From: an uncultured Microbulbifer sp.
GTDB lineage: Bacteria; Pseudomonadota; Gammaproteobacteria; Pseudomonadales; Cellvibrionaceae
NCBI RefSeq assembly: GCF_947498635.1
Contig: NZ_CANMKV010000012.1
Coordinates: 51,810-115,809, forward strand
Length of the DNA: 64,000 bases
Direction of reading: 5' to 3'
Shown: piece after piece, positions 50,529 through 59,299 of the stretch
Numbering within the stretch: the first letter of the stretch is position 1
Layout: every line of letters starts with the position of its first letter
Notes under the pieces: model-generated
Database searches by the model: none
What the model saw: only the letters and a program-made list of their open reading frames with translations
What the model was told of the DNA's origin: nothing
Made by a program: the position numbers and the translations under genes

Positions 50529-52733
50529 ATGGACGTATCTCAGATTCTAGACCCCCTCAACGACGCCCAGCGCGAAGCGGTAGCCGCCGCGCCCGGCAAT
50601 CAATTGGTTCTGGCCGGTGCCGGCTCGGGCAAGACCCGTGTACTGGTGCATCGCATCGCCTGGCTGATGCAGGTGGAGGGCGCCTCGCCCTACTCCATTA
50701 TGGCAGTGACCTTTACCAACAAAGCGGCCCGCGAGATGCGCGCGCGTATCGAGGAGTTGCTGGGGGTGAACACCTTCGGCATGTGGGTGGGCACCTTCCA
50801 CGGCCTCGCCCATCGCCTGCTCAAGGCCCACTGGCAAGAAGCCAAGTTGCCGCAGAACTTCCAGATTCTGGATTCCGACGATCAGCTGCGTTTGATCAAG
50901 CGCGTTCAGGCAGATCTGGGACTGGATGACAAAAAATGGTCGCCGCGGGAAACCCAGTGGTGGATCGGAGCGCAGAAAGACGAAGGACTGCGCCCCCAAT
51001 ATATCAATGCCGGCGCCGACCCCTGGCTACAGACCATGGTACGTATTTACTTCGCCTATGAAGAGGCCTGCCAGCGTGGCGGGCTGGTGGATTTTGGCGA
51101 GTTGCTGTTGCGCGCCCACGAGCTCTGGCTGAATAACGACAGTATTCTCGCCCACTATCGCCGGCGATTCCCCTTTATCCTGGTGGATGAATTCCAGGAT
51201 ACCAACACCATCCAATACGCCTGGTTGCGTCTGCTCGCCGGTGAGCAGTGCCATATCACCGCAGTGGGTGACGACGACCAGTCCATTTACGGCTGGCGCG
51301 GCGCCAAGATTGAGAATATCCAACACTTTTCCGCGGACCTGCGCCAAGTGCAGACGGTTCGCCTGGAGCAAAATTATCGCTCTACTTCCACCATATTGAA
51401 GGCTGCCAATGCGGTGATTGCCAATAACAGCGGCCGCCTGGGTAAGGAATTGTGGACTAAGGGGGAAGAGGGTGAGCCCATCGCCGTCTATGCGGCGTAT
51501 AACGAACAGGATGAATCGCGCTTTATCGTCGAGCGAATCAATGACTGGGTGCGCGATGGCAATCGCCGTGACAGCATTGCTATCCTCTATCGCTCCAATG
51601 CCCAATCCCGGGTGCTTGAAGAGGGGCTTTTGCGCGAGCAGGTGCCCTACCGTATCTATGGTGGTCAACGTTTCTACGACCGCCTGGAAATCAAGAATGC
51701 CTTGTCTTACTTACGCTTGATTACCAACCGCGATGACGATACGGCGTTTGAGCGGGTGGTCAACACACCTACTCGCGGCATCGGAGCGCGCACGGTAGAA
51801 ATGGTGCGCGCCTACGCCCGTGAGCAGGGATGCTCCCTGTGGCAGGCGGCCAAGTTGATGTTACAGCAACGGGTACTCGCTGCCCGCGCTGGCAATGCCC
51901 TGCAGGCCTTTCTAGATCTTGTGAATCAGTTGGCCGCAAATGCCGAAGACAAAGAGCTGGATGCCATCGCCGAGGACGTGATTGAGACCAGTGGCCTGTT
52001 GGAATTCCACGGCAAGGAGAAAGGTGAGAAGGGGCAGACCCGAGTGGAAAACCTCAAGGAACTGGTCAGTGCCTGTCGAGCTTTTACTGGCGTGGGTATG
52101 CCGGAGGGCGAGGAAGGTGAAGAGGAAATTCCTCTACTCAATCAGTTCCTCGACAGCGCTGCGCTCGATGCCGGCGAAGGCCAGGCGGATGAGTTTGAAG
52201 ATGCCGTTCAACTCATGACCCTACACTCGGCGAAGGGCCTCGAGTTCCCTCTGGTGTTTATGGCTGGTGTGGAGGAAAACCTGTTCCCGCACAAGATGTC
52301 GGCGCAGGAGCCGGGCCGCATGGAGGAAGAGCGGCGCCTCTGCTACGTGGGCATCACCCGTGCTATGCGCAAGCTATATATTACCTACGCGGAAAACCGC
52401 CGCCTGTTTGGCAGTGAAACCTATAACAGCCCGTCTCGTTTTATTGCTGAGATTCCGGTGAATCTGGTGCATGAAGTGCGCCTCAAGACGGAGATTTCCC
52501 GACCGCTGTACCAGGCCGATTATGGCAAAGTGGGCAAGTTTTCTGATCCAGCTCCGGATTTTGATGACCTGCCGCCACTGTCTTTAGGTGGCCGTGTGGA
52601 GCATGCCAAATTCGGCGAGGGCACCGTGGTGCAGTTTGAGGGCAATGGTCCGCGCGCCCGGGTACAAGTGAACTTCGACGATGCCGGAAGTAAATGGTTG
52701 GTGGTGACTATGGCGAAGTTACAACCGCTGTAG
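50529..52733 (+). CDS. uvrD: DNA helicase II (UvrD)
   Basis: A 734-residue superfamily 1A 3'-5' helicase for nucleotide excision and mismatch repair. It has motif I VLAGAGSGKTRVLVHRIAWL, motif II FILVDEFQDTN, motif III AVGDDDQSIYGWRGA, motif IV QNYRSTSTIL, and motif VI LCYVGITRAM. The C-terminal beta fold (EHAKFGEGTVVQFEGNG) is the UvrD RNA polymerase-binding tail, favouring UvrD over Rep. The ATG at 50529 follows the promoter-like stretch TACAAT closely. I see no LexA box of the CTG-N10-CAG type upstream. Confidence 0.96.
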   Translation: MDVSQILDPLNDAQREAVAAAPGNQLVLAGAGSGKTRVLVHRIAWLMQVEGASPYSIMAVTFTNKAAREMRARIEELLGVNTFGMWVGTFHGLAHRLLKAHWQEAKLPQNFQILDSDDQLRLIKRVQADLGLDDKKWSPRETQWWIGAQKDEGLRPQYINAGADPWLQTMVRIYFAYEEACQRGGLVDFGELLLRAHELWLNNDSILAHYRRRFPFILVDEFQDTNTIQYAWLRLLAGEQCHITAVGDDDQSIYGWRGAKIENIQHFSADLRQVQTVRLEQNYRSTSTILKAANAVIANNSGRLGKELWTKGEEGEPIAVYAAYNEQDESRFIVERINDWVRDGNRRDSIAILYRSNAQSRVLEEGLLREQVPYRIYGGQRFYDRLEIKNALSYLRLITNRDDDTAFERVVNTPTRGIGARTVEMVRAYAREQGCSLWQAAKLMLQQRVLAARAGNALQAFLDLVNQLAANAEDKELDAIAEDVIETSGLLEFHGKEKGEKGQTRVENLKELVSACRAFTGVGMPEGEEGEEEIPLLNQFLDSAALDAGEGQADEFEDAVQLMTLHSAKGLEFPLVFMAGVEENLFPHKMSAQEPGRMEEERRLCYVGITRAMRKLYITYAENRRLFGSETYNSPSRFIAEIPVNLVHEVRLKTEISRPLYQADYGKVGKFSDPAPDFDDLPPLSLGGRVEHAKFGEGTVVQFEGNGPRARVQVNFDDAGSKWLVVTMAKLQPL

Positions 52734-52777
52734 ATTTTGCCTTCTCCAATACACGAAATATATTTTAAACAAGTGAA

Positions 52778-52814
52778 GTTACCGAGACTCCGGTTTTGCC
52801 GGAGTCTCGGTAAC
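52778..52814 (+). terminator. 16-bp perfect hairpin downstream of uvrD
   Basis: The arms 52778-52793 and 52799-52814 (gttaccgagactccgg and its complement) pair perfectly around a TTTTG loop. It is a very stable stem without a strong T-run, probably the 3' end of the uvrD mRNA. Confidence 0.75.
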
Positions 52815-52872
52815 TATAAAAATAGTTAGCTGACATTCAGTGCGCTAAAACAATAAAAGATAATTAATAGCG

Positions 52873-54018
52873 ATGAAAAAAATTAACTGGTATCCCGCCA
52901 TTATTTTGGGGCTTCTCGCGCTGCTTGTAGTGACCTTCGCCGCGTTGGTAACCTCCCGTGCATCTCTTGGGCCCGCGCAACACTTTTCTGATAGCGGCGC
53001 TAGAGAACTATTTGAGTGGAAACTGGTTACTACCTGGCCAAAAAATTTTCCCGGCCTCGGCCAGGCACCGGAGCGCTTTGCAAAAAATGTTGAGTTGATG
53101 TCGTCCGGTCGTCTCAAAATTAAAGTTTATGGTGCCGGTGAACTGGTGCCTGCTTTGGGTATTTTCGGAGCGGTGTCTGAAGGCGCTGCGCAGATGGGGC
53201 ATGGCGCCGCCTACTATTGGAAAGGCAAGATTCCGGCCGCCCAATTTTTTACCGCGGTGCCTTTTGGTCTAAATGCCCAGGAAATGAACGGCTGGCTCCA
53301 CCACGGTGGGGGACTGGAACTCTGGCAGGAAATTTATGAGCCTTTTAATTTAATACCCCTGGCCGGAGGCTCTACCGGGGTACAGATGGCTGGCTGGTTT
53401 AATAAACCGATTAACTCGGTTGAAGATCTACAGGGCTTAAAAATGCGTATCCCGGGGCTCGGTGGTGAAGTATTAAACCGGGCTGGCGGCACCGCGGTTA
53501 CTATTCCCGGTGGAGAACTCTACACCGCCCTGCAGACCGGTGTCATTGATGCGACCGAGTGGGTTGGCCCATACAATGACCTTGCCTTCGGCTTCCATCA
53601 GGTTGCCGAGTACTACTATTATCCCGGCTGGCATGAGCCAGGCTCGATGATGGAATTTATTGTCAATAAAAAAGCCTTTGATCAATTGCCTGAAGACTTG
53701 CAGGTAATTGTGCGTGTGGCAGCCCGCGAAGCAAACCAGGATATGCTGGATGAGTATACCGCGCGCAATAACCGCGCCCTGCGTGAATTGGTGCAGGAAC
53801 AGGGTGTAAAACTAAGGCGTCTGCCGGATGATGTGCTTTCTCATCTGAAGCAAATCAACACGCAGATCATGCAGGAAACCGCAAACCAGGATCCTGAATT
53901 CGCGCGCATCTATAAGGCCTTTAAGGACTTTGAACGGGATGTGCGGCCCTATCACCAGATCAGTGAAGAGGCTTATTACCAGGCGCGGGAGCTGGATGAA
54001 AGGAATAAGGAAGAGTAA
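52873..54018 (+). CDS. TRAP transporter solute-binding protein (DctP/TakP-like)
   Basis: A 381-residue periplasmic binding protein with an N-terminal signal/anchor helix (YPAIILGLLALLVVTFAAL). WKLVTTWPKNFPGLG, GVQMAGWFNKPI, LKMRIPGLGGEVLNRAGG (carboxylate-binding Arg) and IDATEWVGPYNDLAFGF match the 2-oxo acid-binding TakP branch, in which the Glu-Trp pair contacts a cation and ligand. Unusually, the membrane-subunit genes lie on the opposite strand with a thioesterase gene between them. Substrate assignment is by family resemblance. Confidence 0.88.
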   Translation: MKKINWYPAIILGLLALLVVTFAALVTSRASLGPAQHFSDSGARELFEWKLVTTWPKNFPGLGQAPERFAKNVELMSSGRLKIKVYGAGELVPALGIFGAVSEGAAQMGHGAAYYWKGKIPAAQFFTAVPFGLNAQEMNGWLHHGGGLELWQEIYEPFNLIPLAGGSTGVQMAGWFNKPINSVEDLQGLKMRIPGLGGEVLNRAGGTAVTIPGGELYTALQTGVIDATEWVGPYNDLAFGFHQVAEYYYYPGWHEPGSMMEFIVNKKAFDQLPEDLQVIVRVAAREANQDMLDEYTARNNRALRELVQEQGVKLRRLPDDVLSHLKQINTQIMQETANQDPEFARIYKAFKDFERDVRPYHQISEEAYYQARELDERNKEE

Positions 54019-54030
54019 AGAAGGGTCTGA

Positions 54031-54059
54031 AGGGAAACTGCTTTAAAGCCAGTTTCCCT
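54031..54059. terminator. Terminator between convergent TRAP binding protein and yciA
   Basis: The 10-bp arms agggaaactg and cagtttccct flank a nine-base loop between two convergent stop codons, followed by a TTTT stretch slightly downstream. Likely a bidirectional terminator. Confidence 0.7.
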
Positions 54060-54079
54060 GAACAAGTTTTATAAATAGC

Positions 54080-54478
54080 CTAAGGCAGCGGTCTGGTATG
54101 TCCGCTATCGTCTATTGCGACAAAGACAAACTCACCTTCGGTGACCTTCACCTGCTCACCGGAATCCACCCGTGTCAGCCACACCTCAACCATTGTTCTA
54201 ATGGAAGAGCGACCCACTTCAATAGCCTCGGCATAGCAGCTGACCGTGGAGCCAACAGGTACCGGGCGTAAAAACACCATACTGCCAACTGCGACCGTGG
54301 TTACTCTGCCGCGTGCGATACTCTGGGCCAGGATTGCACCAGCCAGGTCCATCTGCGACATCAGCCAACCGGCGAATACGTCTCCCTGAGGATTGGTATC
54401 CCGTGGCATGGCCAGAGTTTGCAGGGTCAGGGTTCCTGAGGGTTGTGGATTCTCATCGAGTGCTGGGAGTGCGGACAT
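54080..54478 (-). CDS. yciA: Acyl-CoA thioesterase, YciA-like hotdog protein
   Basis: A 132-residue single hotdog domain. TLAMPRDTNPQGDVFAGWLM and SQMDLAGAILAQSIARG are the catalytic helix and loop of YciA (with the conserved Asn and Asp), followed by MVFLRPVPVGSTVSCYAE. It hydrolyses acyl-CoA esters in the cytosol. The ATG at 54478 matches the family start; the frame extends to 54541 without similarity. It lies between the TRAP binding protein and the TRAP membrane genes. Confidence 0.92.
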   Translation of the reverse strand: MSALPALDENPQPSGTLTLQTLAMPRDTNPQGDVFAGWLMSQMDLAGAILAQSIARGRVTTVAVGSMVFLRPVPVGSTVSCYAEAIEVGRSSIRTMVEVWLTRVDSGEQVKVTEGEFVFVAIDDSGHTRPLP

Positions 54479-54610
54479 CGGCTGCTCACAAATTGTTAGA
54501 GTTATTGATTTCCACCTGGGAAAGGTGGCGCATTCTAGCACAAGTTGCGCAGTAAATAACCAGGCTCGCGCGGCAAAAAGCCACGCTTACCGGACTAGTC
54601 GGACAAAGCT

Positions 54611-55975
54611 TTAACTACGTAATGTCCCCGGTAACCATGTGACCAGCGCTGGCCAGAGTGCCAATAGGCACAATAACAGCAACTGAATCGCGATAAATGG
54701 CGTGACACCGCGATAGATCGCCGAGGTGGCCACTGAGCTGGGGGCGACACCGCGCAGATAAAAAAGGGCAAAACCGAACGGTGGTGTGAGAAAGGAGGTC
54801 TGCAGGTTAATGGCGATCATGATACCCAACCACACGGGGTCGACGCCCATAGCCAGAAGCACTGGGCCCACAATAGGCACCACGACAAAGGTAATTTCGA
54901 TAAAATCGAGGATAAAGCCGAGCAGGAATATCACCAGCATCACCAGCAGTGTTGCCCCGATAACACCGCCGGGGAGGCTGTGGAAAATACTGGTAACCAG
55001 TTCCTCACCGCCATAACCGCGAAACACCAGGGAAAACAGCGAGGCGCCGATCAGGATTGCAAATACCATGGCACTGACCTGCAGGGTGCTCCGGCCAATC
55101 TCTCCCGCGCGATCCCAGCTCAGGGCCCTGCGGCTGTAGGCCAAGAGCGCAGCACCCAGGGCACCTACGGCGGCGGCCTCTGTGGGTGTGGCCGCACCGG
55201 TAATGATGGAACCCAGCACCACCAGCATCAAGGTAATCGGTGGAAACAAGCTGCGTAGCAGAGGCCAGACTTCAAGTGGCTCGCGTTCTGCGGGTGGGGC
55301 TAGAGCCGCTCCGCGGCGCGCCACGAATAAGAGATAAATAATGTAGGCTGCCACCAGCAATACGCCTGGAATAATGGCCCCGATAAACAGGTCGCCGACG
55401 CTGACGGGCTTGGGATTGAATATCCCCGCGGACAACTGGGCCTGCTGATAGGCGTTGGAAAGGGTATCTCCCAGCAAGACCAGGGCGATCGAGGGAGGGA
55501 TGATCTGTCCCAGGGTGCCAGTGGCACAAATGGTCCCGGTGGCCAGTGTGGGTGAGTAGCCTTTTTTCAGCATGGTGGGCAGGGACATCAGGCCCATGGT
55601 CACCACCGTGGCTCCGACAATACCGGTACTGGCAGCGAGCAGTGCGCCCACCACAACGACAGAGATCGCCATACCGGCCGGTGCACCCATAAACACTTTG
55701 GTCAGATTGATGAGCAGGTCTTCGGCTATCTTGGCCCGCTCCAAAATAACCCCCATCAACACAAACAGCGGAACTGCCACCAGGGTGCCGTTTTGCATAA
55801 TGCCGTAGAGCCGGTCGGGAAAGGCGCGCAGGAACTGCCCATCAAATGCGCCAAAAATAATCCCTAGACCGGCGGTAATCAGGGCAGTGCCGGCGAGGGT
55901 AAATGCCACCGGGTAACCAAACATCAGCAGTGCGCAGACGGCCGCAAACATCAGCAGTGGTATCAGCTCAATCAT
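54611..55975 (-). CDS. dctM: TRAP transporter large permease (DctM)
   Basis: The 454-residue large membrane subunit of a sodium-dependent TRAP transporter. More than ten hydrophobic helices, with FAAVCALLMFGYPVAFTLAG at the start, SIALVLLGDTLSNAYQQAQL, and the C-terminal PPFGFALFYLRGVAP typical of DctM. Its start overlaps the upstream DctQ gene by four bases. Confidence 0.93.
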   Translation of the reverse strand: MIELIPLLMFAAVCALLMFGYPVAFTLAGTALITAGLGIIFGAFDGQFLRAFPDRLYGIMQNGTLVAVPLFVLMGVILERAKIAEDLLINLTKVFMGAPAGMAISVVVVGALLAASTGIVGATVVTMGLMSLPTMLKKGYSPTLATGTICATGTLGQIIPPSIALVLLGDTLSNAYQQAQLSAGIFNPKPVSVGDLFIGAIIPGVLLVAAYIIYLLFVARRGAALAPPAEREPLEVWPLLRSLFPPITLMLVVLGSIITGAATPTEAAAVGALGAALLAYSRRALSWDRAGEIGRSTLQVSAMVFAILIGASLFSLVFRGYGGEELVTSIFHSLPGGVIGATLLVMLVIFLLGFILDFIEITFVVVPIVGPVLLAMGVDPVWLGIMIAINLQTSFLTPPFGFALFYLRGVAPSSVATSAIYRGVTPFIAIQLLLLCLLALWPALVTWLPGTLRS

Positions 55976-56544
55976 GCCTCGACCGCCTCTGCCTGTTTCA
56001 GCAGCTGGGGCTTGGCCGACGCCCTGGTTGCCGGGGCCGGTATTTCCATCAGCTCAAGGAGTGCGCGTATAAACTGGGCGACGCCAGCCAGGGCAAGGGT
56101 GACCGCGGCCAGGGGGATGAGGCTTTTAAGAAAGAATACGCCTGGCAGGCCGCCCGCATTGGCGCTCCCCTCATATACCGACCAGCTATTCATGGCAAAT
56201 TGCCAGCTGCCAGCCAGAATAAAAGCACACACTGGCAGCAAAAACATGAGAGCACCCAAGGCGTTAACCCAGGCTCTGCCCAGGGGTTGCATCCGCCGGT
56301 AGAAGACATCCACGCGCACATGGGCATCAGTTTGCAAGGCGTAGGCCAGCCCCAGCATAAAGGCCGCACCGTGCAGATAGATAACGGATTCCTGCAGTGC
56401 TATCGAACCACTGTCGAACAGGTGACGAAGTACCACGACGCAGGATTGCAGTAGGACCATGGCCCAGGTGAACCAGGCGAGCAGGTGGCCGGTGCGACTG
56501 GATAGACTCTCCAATACACGCGCACCACGCAACAGAAATGGCAT
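55972..56544 (-). CDS. dctQ: TRAP transporter small permease (DctQ)
   Basis: The 190-residue small subunit with four predicted helices: LAWFTWAMVLLQSCVVVLRH, SVIYLHGAAFMLGLAYALQ followed by DAHVRVDVFYRRM, ALMFLLPVCAFILAG and IPLAAVTLALAGVAQFI. The DAHVRVDVFY motif is highly characteristic. It is the first gene of the minus-strand dctQ-dctM pair. Confidence 0.93.
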   Translation of the reverse strand: MPFLLRGARVLESLSSRTGHLLAWFTWAMVLLQSCVVVLRHLFDSGSIALQESVIYLHGAAFMLGLAYALQTDAHVRVDVFYRRMQPLGRAWVNALGALMFLLPVCAFILAGSWQFAMNSWSVYEGSANAGGLPGVFFLKSLIPLAAVTLALAGVAQFIRALLELMEIPAPATRASAKPQLLKQAEAVEA

Positions 56545-56634
56545 GGGGGCTTCTCTCTCTACATCTTATTGTTATCTTGTTTGTGAGCAGGTTACCGCTT
56601 TGCCCGCCCCCGCACCAGTGGAGTAAATTTTCAC

Positions 56635-56674
56635 CTGTAACCTTTTTGTCATCTTTTATTCATAGAATCGTCAT
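56635..56674 (+). promoter_or_regulatory. Four-unit Pho box (PhoB binding site) upstream of pstS
   Basis: Four 7-base units spaced exactly 11 bases apart: CTGTAAC (56635), TTGTCAT (56646), TATTCAT (56657) and TCGTCAT (56668), separated by four-base spacers (CTTT, CTTT, AGAA). This is the arrangement of PhoB direct repeats. It ends 53 bases before the pstS start. Confidence 0.82.
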
Positions 56675-56727
56675 CCGTTGTTCCTAGCATCGCCGCGTGA
56701 AATAAAAAACACTCATCGGAGTTCCAC

Positions 56728-57780
56728 ATGAACAAGCAAATTCTGGCCACTTCCCTGGCGGCACTGACCCTCGCCACTTCACAGGTGGCTATGGCGGCGC
56801 GCGACTACATCAGTGTTGTCGGTTCCTCTACGGTTTACCCATTTACCACCACTGTGGCGGAGCGTTTCAGCCGTGCTACCCAGTTCAAGACCCCGGTAGT
56901 TGAGTCCACCGGTACTGGCGGTGGTATGAAGTTGTTCTGCCAGGGCGTCGGTGAAAGCACCGCGGATGTTACCGGGGCATCCCGCCGCATCAAGCAGTCT
57001 GAGCTGGAGATGTGTAAAGGCAACGGCGTCGATGTTGTGGAAGTACAGATTGGCTACGACGGCATTGTGCTGGCCAATGCCAAGAAAGCGACACCTTTCA
57101 AATTGACTCGCAAAGATATCTTCCTGGCCCTGGCCAAAGAGGTGCCGAACCCCAACGGTTCTGAAACTCTGGTGGCCAACCCTTACAAAACCTGGAAAGA
57201 CGTAAACCCTGCACTGCCCAATACTAAAATCGAAGTGCTCGGCCCGCCCCCAACATCAGGTACCCGCGATGCCTTCGCTGAATTGGCGATGGAAGGTGGC
57301 TGTAAGAAGTTTGGCTGGATCAAGGCCATGAAGAAAAAAGACAAGAGCGCTTACAAGGCAATTTGTCATAACGTGCGTGAAGACGGTGCTTATGTCGAGG
57401 CCGGCGAGAACGACAACCTGATTGTGAACAAGCTAGTTGCCAACCCGAACGCTCTGGGTATCTTCGGTTTTAGCTTCCTCGACCAGAATGCAGACAAGGT
57501 TCAAGGCTCTCTGATTGAAGATCAGGCCCCGACTTTTGACTCCATTGCCGATCAGAGCTACCCGGTATCCCGCCCGCTGTTTATCTACGTGAAAAAGGCA
57601 CACGCTGACGTAGTACCGGGTATCAAGCAATTCCTGGCGGAATTTACCAATGAGCGTGCCTGGGGTGATGAAGGTTACCTGGCCGACAAGGGCATGATCC
57701 CGCTGCCTACCGAGAAGCGCCAGAAAATTGCCACCGACGTGCGCAAGATGAATGCCCTGAGCAATCTCGCAGCGAAGTAG
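56728..57780 (+). CDS. pstS: Phosphate ABC transporter substrate-binding protein PstS
   Basis: A periplasmic phosphate-binding protein, 350 residues, with a signal peptide cleaved after QVAMA. SVVGSSTVYPFTTTVAERFS near the mature N-terminus and ESTGTGGGMKLFCQGVG and GPPPTSGTRDAFAELAM hold the Ser, Thr, Gly and Arg residues that bind phosphate. It is the first gene of pstSCAB-phoU, under a Pho box. A terminator hairpin follows, which would keep PstS more abundant than the membrane parts. Confidence 0.97.
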   Translation: MNKQILATSLAALTLATSQVAMAARDYISVVGSSTVYPFTTTVAERFSRATQFKTPVVESTGTGGGMKLFCQGVGESTADVTGASRRIKQSELEMCKGNGVDVVEVQIGYDGIVLANAKKATPFKLTRKDIFLALAKEVPNPNGSETLVANPYKTWKDVNPALPNTKIEVLGPPPTSGTRDAFAELAMEGGCKKFGWIKAMKKKDKSAYKAICHNVREDGAYVEAGENDNLIVNKLVANPNALGIFGFSFLDQNADKVQGSLIEDQAPTFDSIADQSYPVSRPLFIYVKKAHADVVPGIKQFLAEFTNERAWGDEGYLADKGMIPLPTEKRQKIATDVRKMNALSNLAAK

Positions 57781-57814
57781 CTTTATCTTGGAGTAGTACA
57801 GTCAAAGGGAATTG

Positions 57815-57848
57815 ACGGCCAAGCCCGAGAGGGCTTGGCCGTTCTTTA
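57815..57848 (+). terminator. Attenuating terminator between pstS and pstC
   Basis: A 12-bp perfect stem (57815-57826 with 57831-57842) with a GAGA loop is followed by TCTTTAT. Partial readthrough would let the downstream pst genes be transcribed at a lower level than pstS. Confidence 0.8.
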
Positions 57849-57919
57849 TAAAAGCCAAGTGGAAACACCAGGAAAAGTCGGGATAATGCCGACATCGACA
57901 TTTTTAGCACGGTAAAGTA

Positions 57920-59299
57920 ATGCAAACCCCCACACTGTTCGCCCTTCTGCTGCTGTTGATACTAGTGGCCTACGGTACCGGCTTTAGCCGTGCACTGAGT
58001 GCTGCGCGCAGCCGCGGAGGCCTGCGCAATCTGGCTTCACTGCCCAGTTATCACGGATTATTTGCTGCGCTTTGGTGTGGCCTACCGGCGCTATTACTGC
58101 TTGGGGCTTGGCTGATTTTTGACGATGCGATTATCCGCTTTATGGTGATGCACAGTATCGCGGATAAGCCCGATACCATTGCCGGGCAGAACCTGCTCTA
58201 TGCTCAAATTCAAAACCTGTCCGCTGGCCACCTGATCGGCGAAGCCTCCCCCCAATTGCAGTCTGCGGCAGAGCACCTCAATCAATTGCGCAGCAATGCA
58301 AATACACTGCAGGCCTTCTTGATTCTTGTGTTGGCAGTGGGCTTGGGGGCATTCGCATTACTGCGTTTCTCCCCGGAACTGCGCGCTCGCGAAAAAGTGG
58401 AAAAAGTCCTGCGGGTTATTCTGATTACCTGTGCCTGCGCAGCAATTTTCACCACGGTTGGTATTTTATTTTCAGTATTATTTGAGTCCCTGCGTTTCTT
58501 CCAGTCGGTACCGGTGAGTGAGTTTCTCTTCGGTCTGCACTGGAGCCCGCAGATGGCTCTGCGCGCTGATCAGGTGGGCTCCAGCGGCGCCTTCGGTGCG
58601 GTGCCGTTGTTTACCGGCACCCTAATGGTCTCTGCTATCGCCATGCTGGTGGCGGTGCCGGTGGGCCTGATGGCCGCGATCTACCTGGCAGAGTATGCCA
58701 GCAAGCGGGTGCGCAATGTCGCCAAGCCGATTATCGAAATTCTCGCCGGTGTACCCACGGTGGTGTACGGCTTTTTTGCGGCGCTGACTGTGGCCCCGTT
58801 TATTCGCGAACTGGCCACTTCTGTCGGCCTGCAGGCCTCCAGTGAAAGCGCCCTCGCCGCCGGGTTGGTGATGGGCATTATGATCATCCCGTTCGTCTCC
58901 TCCCTGTCCGACGACGTGATCAATGCGGTACCACAATCCCTGCGCGACGGCGCTCTGGGGCTCGGTTCAACCCAGTCGGAAACTGTGCGCAAAGTGGTTA
59001 TTCCCGCGGCCCTGCCAGGTATTGTCGGCGGCGTGCTGCTGGCGGTGTCCCGCGCAATCGGTGAAACCATGATTGTGGTGATGGCCGCTGGTCTCGCCGC
59101 CAACCTGACCGCCAATCCCCTGGAGTCTGTCACCACCGTTACGGTTCAGATCGTGACGCTATTGGTGGGCGATCAGGAATTTGACAGTCCCAAGACCCTC
59201 GCCGCTTTTGCCCTTGGCTTGATGCTGTTTATCTCCACTCTGGTGCTGAACTTTATCGCCCTGCACGTAGTGAAAAAATACCGGGAGCAGTATGACTAA
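57920..59299 (+). CDS. pstC: Phosphate ABC transporter permease PstC
   Basis: A 459-residue permease, longer than the roughly 320 residues of E. coli PstC. The extra part is an N-terminal region with three hydrophobic segments and a periplasmic loop (about residues 1-160). The core contains SEFLFGLHWSPQ, GTLMVSAIAMLVAVPVGLMA and the EAA-type loop DGALGLGSTQSETVRKVVIP. It overlaps pstA by eight bases. Confidence 0.95.
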   Translation: MQTPTLFALLLLLILVAYGTGFSRALSAARSRGGLRNLASLPSYHGLFAALWCGLPALLLLGAWLIFDDAIIRFMVMHSIADKPDTIAGQNLLYAQIQNLSAGHLIGEASPQLQSAAEHLNQLRSNANTLQAFLILVLAVGLGAFALLRFSPELRAREKVEKVLRVILITCACAAIFTTVGILFSVLFESLRFFQSVPVSEFLFGLHWSPQMALRADQVGSSGAFGAVPLFTGTLMVSAIAMLVAVPVGLMAAIYLAEYASKRVRNVAKPIIEILAGVPTVVYGFFAALTVAPFIRELATSVGLQASSESALAAGLVMGIMIIPFVSSLSDDVINAVPQSLRDGALGLGSTQSETVRKVVIPAALPGIVGGVLLAVSRAIGETMIVVMAAGLAANLTANPLESVTTVTVQIVTLLVGDQEFDSPKTLAAFALGLMLFISTLVLNFIALHVVKKYREQYD

